A stretch of DNA of 24,775 nt. Origin: a virus. The notes below the pieces were generated by a model. That model was not told the DNA's origin, ran no database searches, and was given only the letters and a program-made list of their open reading frames with translations. This document shows, piece after piece, positions 18,901 through 23,883 of the stretch (position 1 is its first letter; every line of letters begins with the position of its first letter). The stretch spans positions 1 to 24,775 of IMG/VR virus record IMGVR_UViG_3300042691_036083; one strand, 5' to 3'. The translations under genes were made by a program, and so were the position numbers.

Positions 18901-19148
18901 ATAGGAAATTTTCTGTTCCAAATCTCAGACAATAAAACATCTTGAAATGGCAACAGCTCAATATTCATTATGTGTTTACATGTAAAAGAAAAAAATTCAG
19001 GTCTAGAGAACAACCAAGCTATTTTCTTCTCAAACTCACTATCGTCATCACCCCTTAATATATCCAAAGGATTATAACTAGGTTCTTCCCTAGCATATTC
19101 CATTAGCCATGCTTCATTGAGTTGTCTTGTTATTTTAGACGATACCAT
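15978..19148 (-). CDS. terL: Terminase large subunit, interrupted by an intein
   Basis: This 1056-codon gene encodes the packaging ATPase-nuclease. The ATPase has Walker A (SRGAGKT, residues 87-93) and Walker B (DLVVDE, 183-188). The coupling motif SGT is at 645-647. The RNase H-like nuclease has D782 (VIGVDPASE), D852 (RIMLDSQGGG) and D999 (RKDRYSALI). Residues 191-586 are an intein inserted two residues after the Walker B glutamate; without it the terminase is 660 aa, normal for the family. The enzyme docks on the portal, drives DNA into the prohead and cuts concatemers. The ATG overlaps the end of the ClpP-like gene by 14 bases and uses an AGGA site inside it. Function requires splicing, because the intein separates the ATPase core strands. 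Confidence 0.95.
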   Translation of the reverse strand: MVSSKITRQLNEAWLMEYAREEPSYNPLDILRGDDDSEFEKKIAWLFSRPEFFSFTCKHIMNIELLPFQDVLLSEIWNRKFPMFVASRGAGKTWLLALYSLLRALILPNRKIMIAGASFRQSRFLHEYMEGIWKNAPILRDLCDVNSGPTRSPDVCTFVINNSTIKAIPIGTGDKIRGYRAHDLVVDEFACLVSSTIIQSDQGLIKLSDYLSGDAYDLINIDGELETPDQIFKTPKTDVYRIETDNGYSFSCSSIHQVMTKDGWKLAKDLTIEDHLPLDINSYFPDRILEKNGYVLDEKLAWLIGILISEGTVTNRNYIQITNTDKELIDKVLSEFSEFDWKIVEKEPYIDKRGFDCKRCWSIQYNDVDFRTALRDFGVSYDISLNKTVPSGILLSPKKIIASFLSGLFEGDGSAFYYDDKGKKRIGIAYYTSSKELADTLQILLLKFGITCSNVIKNSSELSDRKSYMLGLRGTNAAKAFDLLDIIKWRGKFDNAYLWKKKPTISVVTKKTTRYNLSTSVANKNKHLGSFGSREEAVAFFEEYIKTEKPLFRVRSVELLPEQEHLYDFHMPKTHTFIGNGFIQHNSHNREIFETVLAGFGNVAANTVDNVKRQSSIKEAKRLGINQDNLVDQNPLAISNQIIISGTAYYDFHFFADYWKKWKQIINSKGDPRKVAEIFKGDIPADFNWKDYSVIRLPYELIPKGFMDDANIARSRASVHSGIFDMEYSAIFCSDSKGFFKRSLIESCVASENNSLHLPSGLVVFDATLVGRKDCKYVIGVDPASEVDNFAVVIVEIHPDHRRVVHSWTINRHVHVERVKLGLVKEDNFYSYCARKIRDLMRLFPTERIMLDSQGGGVAVSEALHETSNLYENEVPIWQIIDEKKEKPSDDESGLHIIEMVNFASADWTSEANHGLRKDLEDKAILFPKFDPVILALAAEQDKANNKLYDTLEDCVTEIEELKNELVLIEITQTATGRDKWDTPELKTGSNKKGRMRKDRYSALIMANMGARSIKVAKDVDSCTYGGFSKRHEGKDKISAEYIGPAWFVDAVRNCY
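17391..18578 (-). mobile_element. LAGLIDADG intein in the large terminase
   Basis: This 396-residue intein begins with Cys1 (CLVSSTIIQ) and ends with FIGNGFIQHN, followed by Ser as the first residue of the C-extein. The full splice set is visible: Cys1, a block-B His at intein residue 66 (SSIHQV), penultimate His395, Asn396 and Ser+1. It should therefore splice. Inside lies a two-motif LAGLIDADG endonuclease: LIGILISEG (residues 113-121) and LSGLFEGDG (215-223), with acidic residues E120 and D222. Near residues 322-358 a segment with KHLGSFGSREEAVAFFEEY resembles an AP2-type DNA-binding module. The intein DNA is AT-richer than the exteins. It is a selfish element targeting the conserved Walker B coding region. 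Confidence 0.93.
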
Positions 19149-19710
19149 CTATAAATCCTAGTTCTAATGCTTCTTCTGGGGTTAACCAAATGTCCCCATC
19201 GTTTTTAATTTTAGTGTCCAGATAGCTTCGTGTTTTAGACAAAGAGTAGTTGCGGCTCTTAAAAAAGGAACCATGCATACAGCGTTCCGCGTATATGTCC
19301 AACATTCTCTTATTTATGCGGTGGTTAGATTTAACCGTAGAACGAGCGTTTAATGTGTGCTCTGAGGCTACCGTACCCCTGTGAACCATAAACTCGCTCT
19401 CGCGAGAGAGTAATCTCTCACGAGCAGATTGCATAATCAGGGTGGCCGAACTACATATAAATCCATACCCAATTATTCTAATTGGAGTGGGACAGGTGCG
19501 GATAGCAGAATAAATAGCCAGCCCATCCGATAAATCTCCCCCGTCTGAAGATATGAGCTTAACCGTTATGAGCTTATTCGATGTCGATAAGACATCGAGG
19601 TTTTTTATAAACTGGGCCGAAGTTTTCCAGTCAATAGAATGTTCCCCACCTAAGTTGTGGAGATAAATTATCCTGCGTTTTATACTGATTCCGAATTCGT
19701 GCTGATCCAT
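19135..19710 (-). CDS. ClpP-like serine protease
   Basis: This 191-aa protein (from the ATG at 19708-19710) has the ClpP/crotonase-fold protease signature. The substrate strand LISSDGGDLSDGLAIYSAI corresponds to the N-S-P-G-G region. GYGFICSSATLIM carries the probable catalytic Ser (residue 87), MVHRG the catalytic His (110), and IKNDGDIWLTPEEALELGFIDGIV the Asp region and typical ClpP ending. Phage ClpP-like proteases often act as prohead proteases, but this phage also has a protease-scaffold fusion. It may therefore cleave another target or act on host proteins. The frame also extends to a TTG at 19719. The start lies inside the ERCC4 nuclease gene, and the end overlaps the large terminase start. 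Confidence 0.85.
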   Translation of the reverse strand: MDQHEFGISIKRRIIYLHNLGGEHSIDWKTSAQFIKNLDVLSTSNKLITVKLISSDGGDLSDGLAIYSAIRTCPTPIRIIGYGFICSSATLIMQSARERLLSRESEFMVHRGTVASEHTLNARSTVKSNHRINKRMLDIYAERCMHGSFFKSRNYSLSKTRSYLDTKIKNDGDIWLTPEEALELGFIDGIV

Positions 19711-20168
19711 TCGCCCCAAGCCTTTTCTAGCAAAAGAAAAGTAGTACGCTCTGCCTCGCTTCGCGAAGCACAGTAGATAAACTTAATATCGTATTTCTCT
19801 TCCACTTCGTAAATTAACTTACGTAAATATTTGGCCGAGACTTTTATGTTAGCCCTTTGGGCGATTGGGATACCACTCCCCTCGGGGAAGGTATGTATGC
19901 AGATCTCGGGAAACTCGCACAAAATGTAACGGTATTTAATCTTGGCCAGTTTTTCCATTTCCCTATGGAATCTATTTCTTGAAGATTCCTTAGCTAAATT
20001 CCCATAGAGTTCCCCCGTTGATGCCTTCCTCTCAATACATATGAAATGTTCTAAACCCTCTATGGAATAGTCCCCCGCCTTAAGACCACGAACAACAATT
20101 TCGGCTGTGGTAACAAATGGATCTGTAAAAAACCCATACTGTTCTCTAGTGTCTCTTATAATTTTCAT
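19680..20168 (-). CDS. ERCC4-type (XPF/Mus81-like) nuclease
   Basis: This 162-aa protein has the ERCC4 nuclease pattern: IIRDTREQ (D6, R8, E9), LKAGDYSI (D33) and ICIERKAS (E46, R47, K48). It is followed by a helix with KESSRNRFHREMEKL and the strand KYRYILCEFP. The family cuts branched DNA such as flaps and junctions. The single compact domain without a helix-hairpin-helix tail is usual for phage members. Next to packaging genes it could resolve branched concatemers before or during packaging, a job done by other enzymes (for example T4 gp49) in other phages. AGGGGA before the ATG supports the start. It overlaps both neighbours, so it is part of the packaging operon. The resolvase role is inferred. 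Confidence 0.88.
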   Translation of the reverse strand: MKIIRDTREQYGFFTDPFVTTAEIVVRGLKAGDYSIEGLEHFICIERKASTGELYGNLAKESSRNRFHREMEKLAKIKYRYILCEFPEICIHTFPEGSGIPIAQRANIKVSAKYLRKLIYEVEEKYDIKFIYCASRSEAERTTFLLLEKAWGEWISTNSESV

Positions 20169-20817
20169 TTTTATCCCCTAAGAAACAACAGTCTTTACCT
20201 TGGCCATCAAGTTCTATTAAGTATCCAACATAACATTTTATAGTACTACTATCATCAACAACGGATACAGCATTCGTAGCTACAAAATAACTAGTTTTAT
20301 TTCTCTGATTACAAATAGTATACCTTTCAGAATAAGATATATTCTCTGTAACTGCATACATCCAAGCTTCGTGTACTCTTTTTTTATCGTCCGTATGAAT
20401 ACCGGCTAACCATCCAAACCCTTTCATCTCCTCACTATCTAAGCCAAAAAGTTCCCTGAGGCGGTCGTTTGACCAGACACATTTGCCATTTGTTTCACAG
20501 ATGTAGACCCCAATCTTAAGGTAGCGTTCCGATATTTGCTGCCGTATCTCCAACACGTCATGGGCGTTTTGAATGGCCTCGTTAAGGGCCTTAATAGTTT
20601 CCGCTGGGTTATCTCCGAAGGTAGTATGAAAACTATTCCCAAGCATAATAGAACGAGCTGCATTTTTTATAAGCCTCCGGCCTTTAGTGGCTACGCCAAT
20701 AAAGGCACCAAGTAAAAGAGAAATAGTGCCATAATTGTCAATCCAAAATTTAAGATCCACGAATGATATCGTCAAAGAGTGGGGCATAATGCTGCTCGTT
20801 ATCTTTAATAGATTCAT
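20146..20817 (-). CDS. Membrane-anchored PAS-domain protein
   Basis: This 223-aa protein has one predicted membrane helix near residues 27-43 (YGTISLLLGAFIGVA), followed by positive residues (KGRRLIK), so the rest is probably cytoplasmic. A helical linker (residues 70-100) leads into a PAS domain at about 95-205: KIGVYICETNGKCVWSNDR, FGLDSEEMKGFGWLAGIHTDD, YTICNQRNKTSYFVATNAVSV and KCYVGYLIELD. These match the PAS core, including the W/HPDD-like segment. PAS domains sense small molecules, redox state or membrane signals and usually control an attached output domain, but none is attached here. The listed start overlaps the HNH gene by 68 bases and has a weak ribosome site. A later ATG at 20785-20787 is an alternative. 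Function in a phage packaging operon is unknown. Confidence 0.82.
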   Translation of the reverse strand: MNLLKITSSIMPHSLTISFVDLKFWIDNYGTISLLLGAFIGVATKGRRLIKNAARSIMLGNSFHTTFGDNPAETIKALNEAIQNAHDVLEIRQQISERYLKIGVYICETNGKCVWSNDRLRELFGLDSEEMKGFGWLAGIHTDDKKRVHEAWMYAVTENISYSERYTICNQRNKTSYFVATNAVSVVDDSSTIKCYVGYLIELDGQGKDCCFLGDKNENYKRH

Positions 20818-20998
20818 GACATTTCTTACATAGGGTGATCAAGTTGAAAGGTTCATATCTTAATGAGGAAGCATCGGCCCAACGTCTAATATGATGTACT
20901 TGTAATTTTTTTCTAGATCTACATCCGGGCATCCTGCATCTTTTATCTCTTAGGAGACATTCCTTTCTCGCTTGGTTATAGGCGGGGCAATATCTCAT
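20750..20998 (-). CDS. Small HNH endonuclease of the packaging cluster
   Basis: This 82-aa protein is almost only an HNH domain: C21 and C26 (CRMPGC), the paired histidines H35-H36 (LQVHHIRRW), N52 (FNLITLC) and C57-C60-H61 (CKKCHE). HNH proteins of this compact type next to terminase genes are common in tailed phages. In phages such as HK97 they stimulate specific terminase cleavage during packaging. It is therefore more likely a packaging partner than a homing nuclease, although it lies among several selfish nucleases. The ATG overlaps the stop of the upstream small terminase candidate by four bases (ATGA). Family identity is strong, role inferred from context. Confidence 0.88.
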   Translation of the reverse strand: MRYCPAYNQARKECLLRDKRCRMPGCRSRKKLQVHHIRRWADASSLRYEPFNLITLCKKCHESIKDNEQHYAPLFDDIIRGS

Positions 20999-21795
20999 TC
21001 TTTATCCATCACCGATTCCGGAGTTAATAATGGGATATCTATAACTCCGTCACTATAGGTGTGATAACTACCCAACTCCGCCCTTACATTAATCGACGCA
21101 AGTCGCATCAGCTCCATTTGTCTACCTTGCTCGGCGAAGAAATCAGGATCGGCCAATAATTTGCCAATTAGCCCAGAGAAGGTGCGTTTGTCGCTCTCTA
21201 ATTTTTGGACCCTTTGATCTCTAGTACCTTTAAGGTCTTTAATTAGGGCCGACTTTTTACTCTGGAGTTCCTTATAGTCGCGGCCTAGAGCCTCTTTCGC
21301 GGCTCGCAGAGACGCGATCTGCCTCTGTAAGGAGAAGTATAACTCTTTATCCCTCTCGGCGGCGGGTTTGTATTCTTCTATGGAAAGCTGGGCCTCTAAT
21401 TGGCTTACTTGACTTATAGTTTGTTGCTGCTCGATTAAAGCCCTTGTCATAAGGACCTCCATCTTAATAGCATCTATAATCTGCATTTCCTCAGTTGAGG
21501 TAACATCTTTTCTAAACTGGGCTATGATTTGTTTCCAGTGGTACAGAAACAGGTCTAACTCTTCCGAGCTAAATTGTTTCTTAAGGTCGCCCCAGAATGG
21601 GCGGGATTTTATGTCGTACTCAGCTTGTACCTCAAATGCCCCTTTCTTATTTGGGCTCTTTCCTATCTTTTTTAAATGCAAAAGGACGGTCTCTATGTCC
21701 CGCCCCATTAGTTTAGCTATCTCAGATGCACTTTTCTTTTCAGCGTTAGTCTCAATAAAATTCCACTCATGCTTAGACATCCTACCCTTCTTCAT
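20995..21795 (-). CDS. Probable terminase small subunit
   Basis: This 266-aa protein starts with a helix-turn-helix-like region (MSKHEWNFIE, then SASEIAKLMGRDIETVLLHLKKIG, residues 6-45). It continues through RPFWGDLKKQFSSEELDLFLYHW and then a long charged coiled coil (about 120-215), with a short C-terminal segment. A DNA-binding N-terminus plus a helical oligomerisation region upstream of the HNH and large terminase genes is what a small terminase (DNA recognition, ring-forming) would show. No decisive family motif is seen, so another packaging or regulatory DNA-binding protein is possible. GGGAG before the ATG at 21793-21795 supports the start, which overlaps the end of the sigma-like gene. 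Confidence 0.62.
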   Translation of the reverse strand: MKKGRMSKHEWNFIETNAEKKSASEIAKLMGRDIETVLLHLKKIGKSPNKKGAFEVQAEYDIKSRPFWGDLKKQFSSEELDLFLYHWKQIIAQFRKDVTSTEEMQIIDAIKMEVLMTRALIEQQQTISQVSQLEAQLSIEEYKPAAERDKELYFSLQRQIASLRAAKEALGRDYKELQSKKSALIKDLKGTRDQRVQKLESDKRTFSGLIGKLLADPDFFAEQGRQMELMRLASINVRAELGSYHTYSDGVIDIPLLTPESVMDKE

Positions 21796-22213
21796 TGATC
21801 TCCCTCACTTTCTCAAACAGGGCATCTCTTCTAGTGGGGGGAATAGGAACTCCTTGGGCCATTCGTTGAAAATCCGCCCTCATAGCTACGGGCAATTCGG
21901 CCAAGGTTTTTTCTAATTGATCTTTTAAATCTAAGTCGGGGAACTCGTATTCTTCTATGGGGCGATCTGTAAGCTCGGCGAAATCTATGGACTTCCTATA
22001 GTCGGGATTTCTATAATAAGTTCGAGCTAAGGAGATTAGCCGGTTGGAAACCGATAGCATCAAGAAATTCTCTAAAGACCTAACCCCATCCCATTTCTTG
22101 ACTATATCAAGACAGAGAATATATGCTTCCTGAGCTATATCGGCTTCCTCCATGAAGCCGAATTTACGTTTCCTTAGTTTTTTCACCACTTGGTGAATTA
22201 GTTCCATATCCAT
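21782..22213 (-). CDS. Sigma-70-like / late transcription regulator
   Basis: This 143-aa protein (from the ATG at 22211-22213) has a sigma region-2-like helical segment at about residues 20-65: EEADIAQEAYILCLDIVKKWDG, followed by LENFLMLSVSNRLISLART. This corresponds to the core-binding and -10 melting helices of sigma factors. The C-terminal part (LEKTLAELPVAMRADFQRMAQG) is only loosely like region 4. Small sigma-like proteins near the terminase genes often switch on phage late genes (compare gp55 of T4, or ArpU-type regulators). It is second in the late operon, just behind the divergent control region, and could drive that operon. The frame extends to a TTG at 22231. The ATG lies inside the 54-aa gene, so translation is probably coupled. 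Confidence 0.72.
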   Translation of the reverse strand: MDMELIHQVVKKLRKRKFGFMEEADIAQEAYILCLDIVKKWDGVRSLENFLMLSVSNRLISLARTYYRNPDYRKSIDFAELTDRPIEEYEFPDLDLKDQLEKTLAELPVAMRADFQRMAQGVPIPPTRRDALFEKVREINEEG

Positions 22214-22328
22214 TGATAATAGCTTTCGCAATTTGTAATTCTGGGTCTGGCAACCCTAGTTCAGTAGCTATCGCCACCGCGAGTTCGGGGGTTGGTTCTA
22301 CTTTGGGCGTGACGCATATAAGCGGCAT
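22164..22328 (-). CDS. Unknown 54-aa protein, first gene of the late operon
   Basis: The ATG at 22326-22328 has an excellent ribosome site (GAGGTG, six bases upstream). The 54-codon frame begins MPLICVTPKVEPTPELAVAI and ends SPSGEKTKET, stopping at TAA 22164-22166. It overlaps the start of the sigma-like gene by about 50 bases. The middle (ELAVAIATELGLPDPELQIA) looks helical; no family is recognised. Being first behind the late promoter region and strongly translated, it is likely real, perhaps a leader or a small regulator coupled to the sigma-like protein. Confidence 0.72.
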   Translation of the reverse strand: MPLICVTPKVEPTPELAVAIATELGLPDPELQIAKAIINGYGTNSPSGEKTKET

Positions 22329-22356
22329 AAAAGACACCTCATAAAAAAGAAATATA

Positions 22357-22396
22357 CACTATATTATAGGTGGAGTACCACCTAAGGTTATTTATA
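22357..22396 (-). promoter_or_regulatory. Divergent control region: inverted repeat, TATAAT and TATAAATA boxes
   Basis: A perfect 7-bp inverted repeat TAGGTGG-AGTA-CCACCTA occupies 22367-22384. On the minus strand, TATAAT (22363-22368) touches its downstream edge. The 17 bases before TATAAT are almost exactly the repeat, so a protein bound there would cover the promoter spacer; the -35 position is a poor match (ATAACC). Immediately upstream on the minus strand is TATAAATA (22389-22396), the form of T4-type late promoters. Both could drive the late operon starting at 22328. The plus-strand gene at 22413 starts on the other side with its own GAGGT ribosome site. Promoter and operator calls are from pattern only. 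Confidence 0.5.
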
Positions 22397-22412
22397 TATA
22401 CGCGAGGTAATA

Positions 22413-22835
22413 ATGAAAGTATGGTTAAGTGGGACAAGTGGGGCGGGTCTAGCAGCAGAGGTTGACCCAGTCGATTTTGGGCGAGTATCACGAATTAAGT
22501 GGTATTTAAGGAATGGGTACGCGACTGGTACAGTTGCGGGCAAGTCTATGAGACTTCATAGGTTCGTTATGATGGAGCACGATCTGTCAATAGTAATTGA
22601 CCATATTAATCGCGATAGACTCGACAACCGTCGCGAGAACCTGCGGCGGCTTACGGCGGTTGAAAACGCCAATAATAGAATCGACAACGTATTCGTCGAA
22701 GCCTTTGGCGAGACGCAAACTATTGCGGAATGGTCCAGAGACCCTAGATGCGGGTGTTCCTACGGGACCCTCCAAAAGAGGATCTACCGAGGTGACATGC
22801 CGGAGTTAGCTATCTTGGCTGTGGAGGAGTTATGA
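22413..22835 (+). CDS. HNH homing endonuclease (HNH_3 type)
   Basis: This 140-aa protein has the phage HNH layout: an N-terminal strand region (WYLRNGYATGTV), LHRFVM with H49, then IDHINRDRLDNRRENLRRLT with the catalytic D63-H64, N72 and N76, followed by AVENANNR. The C-terminal 45 residues (EAFGETQTIAEWSRDPRCG, TLQKRIYRGDMPELAI) form the small DNA-binding segment often seen behind this nuclease. Enzymes of this type are free-standing homing endonucleases in phages. The gene is the first on the plus strand after the divergent control region, with GAGGT before its ATG. Its stop overlaps the next ATG (ATGA). It could also serve a phage function, but the homing role is the usual one. Confidence 0.9.
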   Translation: MKVWLSGTSGAGLAAEVDPVDFGRVSRIKWYLRNGYATGTVAGKSMRLHRFVMMEHDLSIVIDHINRDRLDNRRENLRRLTAVENANNRIDNVFVEAFGETQTIAEWSRDPRCGCSYGTLQKRIYRGDMPELAILAVEEL

Positions 22836-23158
22836 GGTGGACCGAGGGGGAATCGGCAGCCGTTAGGCAATTCGTCGGCTCGGATCGAGCCCTTACTAAT
22901 TTTCTGAATCAAAGATTCGGCACCAATAGAAGCCTGACGAATGTCAGGAAGCACCGACAGAGACTTAAGCTAACTAAGACAGGCTTTGTCCCTTGGGCGG
23001 ACTACGCCCGCAAGAAGGAGGGATACCACTGGGCCTGCAAGGCTGGTAAAAAAGAAATAGTTATGTTGTCTAAAGACAGCGTGCTCACAATAGGGGAGGA
23101 ACACCCATATTCCCCCGAGTTGTTTGAGTGGGGCGGATATCTAGGGACTGCGTCCTAG
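22832..23158 (+). CDS. Small putative DNA-binding protein
   Basis: This 108-aa protein starts MRWTEGESAAVRQFVGSDR and continues with NFLNQRFGTNRSLTNVRKHRQRLKL. The pattern resembles a Myb/SANT- or HTH-like DNA-binding domain: a Trp near the N-terminus, three helices and a basic third helix. The rest is short and unassigned (GYHWACKAGKKEIVML, YSPELFEWGGYL). AGGAG upstream and overlap with the HNH stop (ATGA) support the start and show coupling to the homing nuclease gene. It may be a regulator, or simply travel with the nuclease. Function inferred weakly from the N-terminal pattern. Confidence 0.7.
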   Translation: MRWTEGESAAVRQFVGSDRALTNFLNQRFGTNRSLTNVRKHRQRLKLTKTGFVPWADYARKKEGYHWACKAGKKEIVMLSKDSVLTIGEEHPYSPELFEWGGYLGTAS

Positions 23159-23197
23159 GGGATCTCGTAAAAGAAGAAGTAGAATATAAAGATCCCC
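23158..23197 (+). repeat. 8-bp inverted repeat after the plus-strand pair
   Basis: GGGGATCT (23158-23165) and AGATCCCC (23190-23197) are complementary with a 24-base spacer, starting at the last base of the DNA-binding gene. No T-run follows, so it is not a standard terminator. It may be a weak RNA hairpin or a binding site. Confidence 0.4.
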
Positions 23198-23233
23198 CAA
23201 AATTTATAGATGGGTGTAACCGAAGAGATTGGG

Positions 23234-23458
23234 CTATTCACGCCTAGGATTGGATGCCCCATTTTTTCTTTTATAAGGCTTACGCCCACGGGAGACTTTA
23301 TCTCCCCATCTAAATCTGTATGGACGTATAAGAGATTTGGGGATAAAGTCCTCGGTGGACATTAGTGGGGGAGAGTCTGTATTTCGTCCAGTAGCCCCTG
23401 CCGCCGATTCCCACTTCTGAGAATTCTCAAAATTGAGAAAAAACCCCGGCATGGCCAT
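23234..23458 (-). CDS. Doubtful 74-aa ORF (a competing plus-strand ORF covers the same DNA)
   Basis: The minus-strand frame encodes MAMPGFFLNFENSQKWESA, then a basic, proline- and arginine-rich end (RFRWGDKVSRGRKPYKRKN). Its ribosome site is weak (GAGAAA), and it would start inside the TTGAGA box cluster. On the plus strand a 51-codon frame at 23210-23365 (MGVTEEIGLFTPR... ending FGDKVLGGH) is equally open. It follows directly behind the upstream plus-strand gene but has no clear ribosome site. No family is recognised for either. At most one is likely real; gene order slightly favours the plus-strand frame, length the minus-strand one. Confidence 0.3.
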   Translation of the reverse strand: MAMPGFFLNFENSQKWESAAGATGRNTDSPPLMSTEDFIPKSLIRPYRFRWGDKVSRGRKPYKRKNGASNPRRE

Positions 23459-23496
23459 TTTCTCACTATTGAGACATATTGAGATCGAGTCTCAAT
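23417..23496. promoter_or_regulatory. Cluster of TTGAGA boxes (candidate operator array)
   Basis: Within 80 bases the hexamer TTGAGA or its complement occurs repeatedly. A 12-bp palindrome TGAGAATTCTCA lies at 23418-23429. TTCTCAA-AA-TTGAGAA occupies 23424-23439. TCTCA-CTAT-TGAGA is at 23461-23474, ATTGAGA at 23478-23484 and GTCTCAAT at 23489-23496. Several are paired head to head with short spacers, as in arrays for dimeric repressors or replication initiators. The cluster lies just upstream of the promoter at 23550 and the small-gene module. A binding protein is not identified. Confidence 0.5.
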
Positions 23497-23549
23497 TAGA
23501 ATTCTTTAAAATATAATTTTATTTTATGTCTTCCCATGGCCGATATATT

Positions 23550-23558
23550 TGGTATAAT
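23550..23558 (+). promoter_or_regulatory. Extended -10 promoter for the small-gene module
   Basis: TGGTATAAT combines a perfect TATAAT (23553-23558) with the TG of an extended -10 element. The -35 region is poor, which is normal for extended -10 promoters. Transcription would start near 23565, giving a leader of about 50 bases before the ATG at 23616. A second TATAAT at 23512-23517 lacks supporting elements. Confidence 0.55.
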
Positions 23559-23615
23559 CCTGATGTCGAACGCAATGGTGCAAATGACAACAAAAACTTT
23601 ACGGGGAAAAAACAG

Positions 23616-23816
23616 ATGAAATACTGCATTATCGATTGTGGCGAAGGTATTCACATTCACACTCGTCGTCGCCGCTCCAATTTGTCTGATCGTCGGGCGG
23701 GAATGACGATCATTCGCCATGGTGAATTTTTCGGGACGACAATCGACCGACGCGACGCATTAAGAATGGTAAGGGCGGCCCGTCGGGCAGGTGTCGCGAA
23801 ATTGTTTCGAGACTAG
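23616..23816 (+). CDS. Small basic protein of unknown function
   Basis: This 66-aa protein starts MKYCIIDCGEGIHIHTRRRR and is very arginine-rich (RRRRSN, DRRAG, DRRDALRMVRAARRAG), giving a strong positive charge. It may bind nucleic acid or act on a host target. An upstream ATG in frame at 23526 would add 30 residues, but it lies before the extended -10 promoter at 23550 and would not be on that transcript, so the ATG at 23616-23618 is preferred. A GGGG site lies rather far upstream. It is the first gene of the module of tiny genes and is followed by a GC-rich hairpin. No family recognised. Confidence 0.62.
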   Translation: MKYCIIDCGEGIHIHTRRRRSNLSDRRAGMTIIRHGEFFGTTIDRRDALRMVRAARRAGVAKLFRD

Positions 23817-23828
23817 TGTGAACGTAAT

Positions 23829-23855
23829 CCGGGCAGGATTGTCCTGCCCGGAGTT
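23829..23855 (+). terminator. GC-rich hairpin between small genes (leader A)
   Basis: A perfect 10-bp stem CCGGGCAGGA (23829-23838) with TCCTGCCCGG (23842-23851), a three-base loop (TTG) and a short T-run (GTTTT) form an intrinsic-terminator-like structure. It starts 13 bases beyond the previous stop. The next gene starts 33 bases beyond the stem with an AGGATT ribosome site. It closely resembles the hairpin at 24617-24639. Confidence 0.75.
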
Positions 23856-23883
23856 TTATGGTGATTTTTAGGATTGCAAAAAA

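Noticed and set aside
23526-23615. N-terminal extension of the 66-aa protein to the ATG at 23526
   Set aside because: The extended -10 promoter at 23550-23558 lies inside the extension, and the upstream ATG has no ribosome site.
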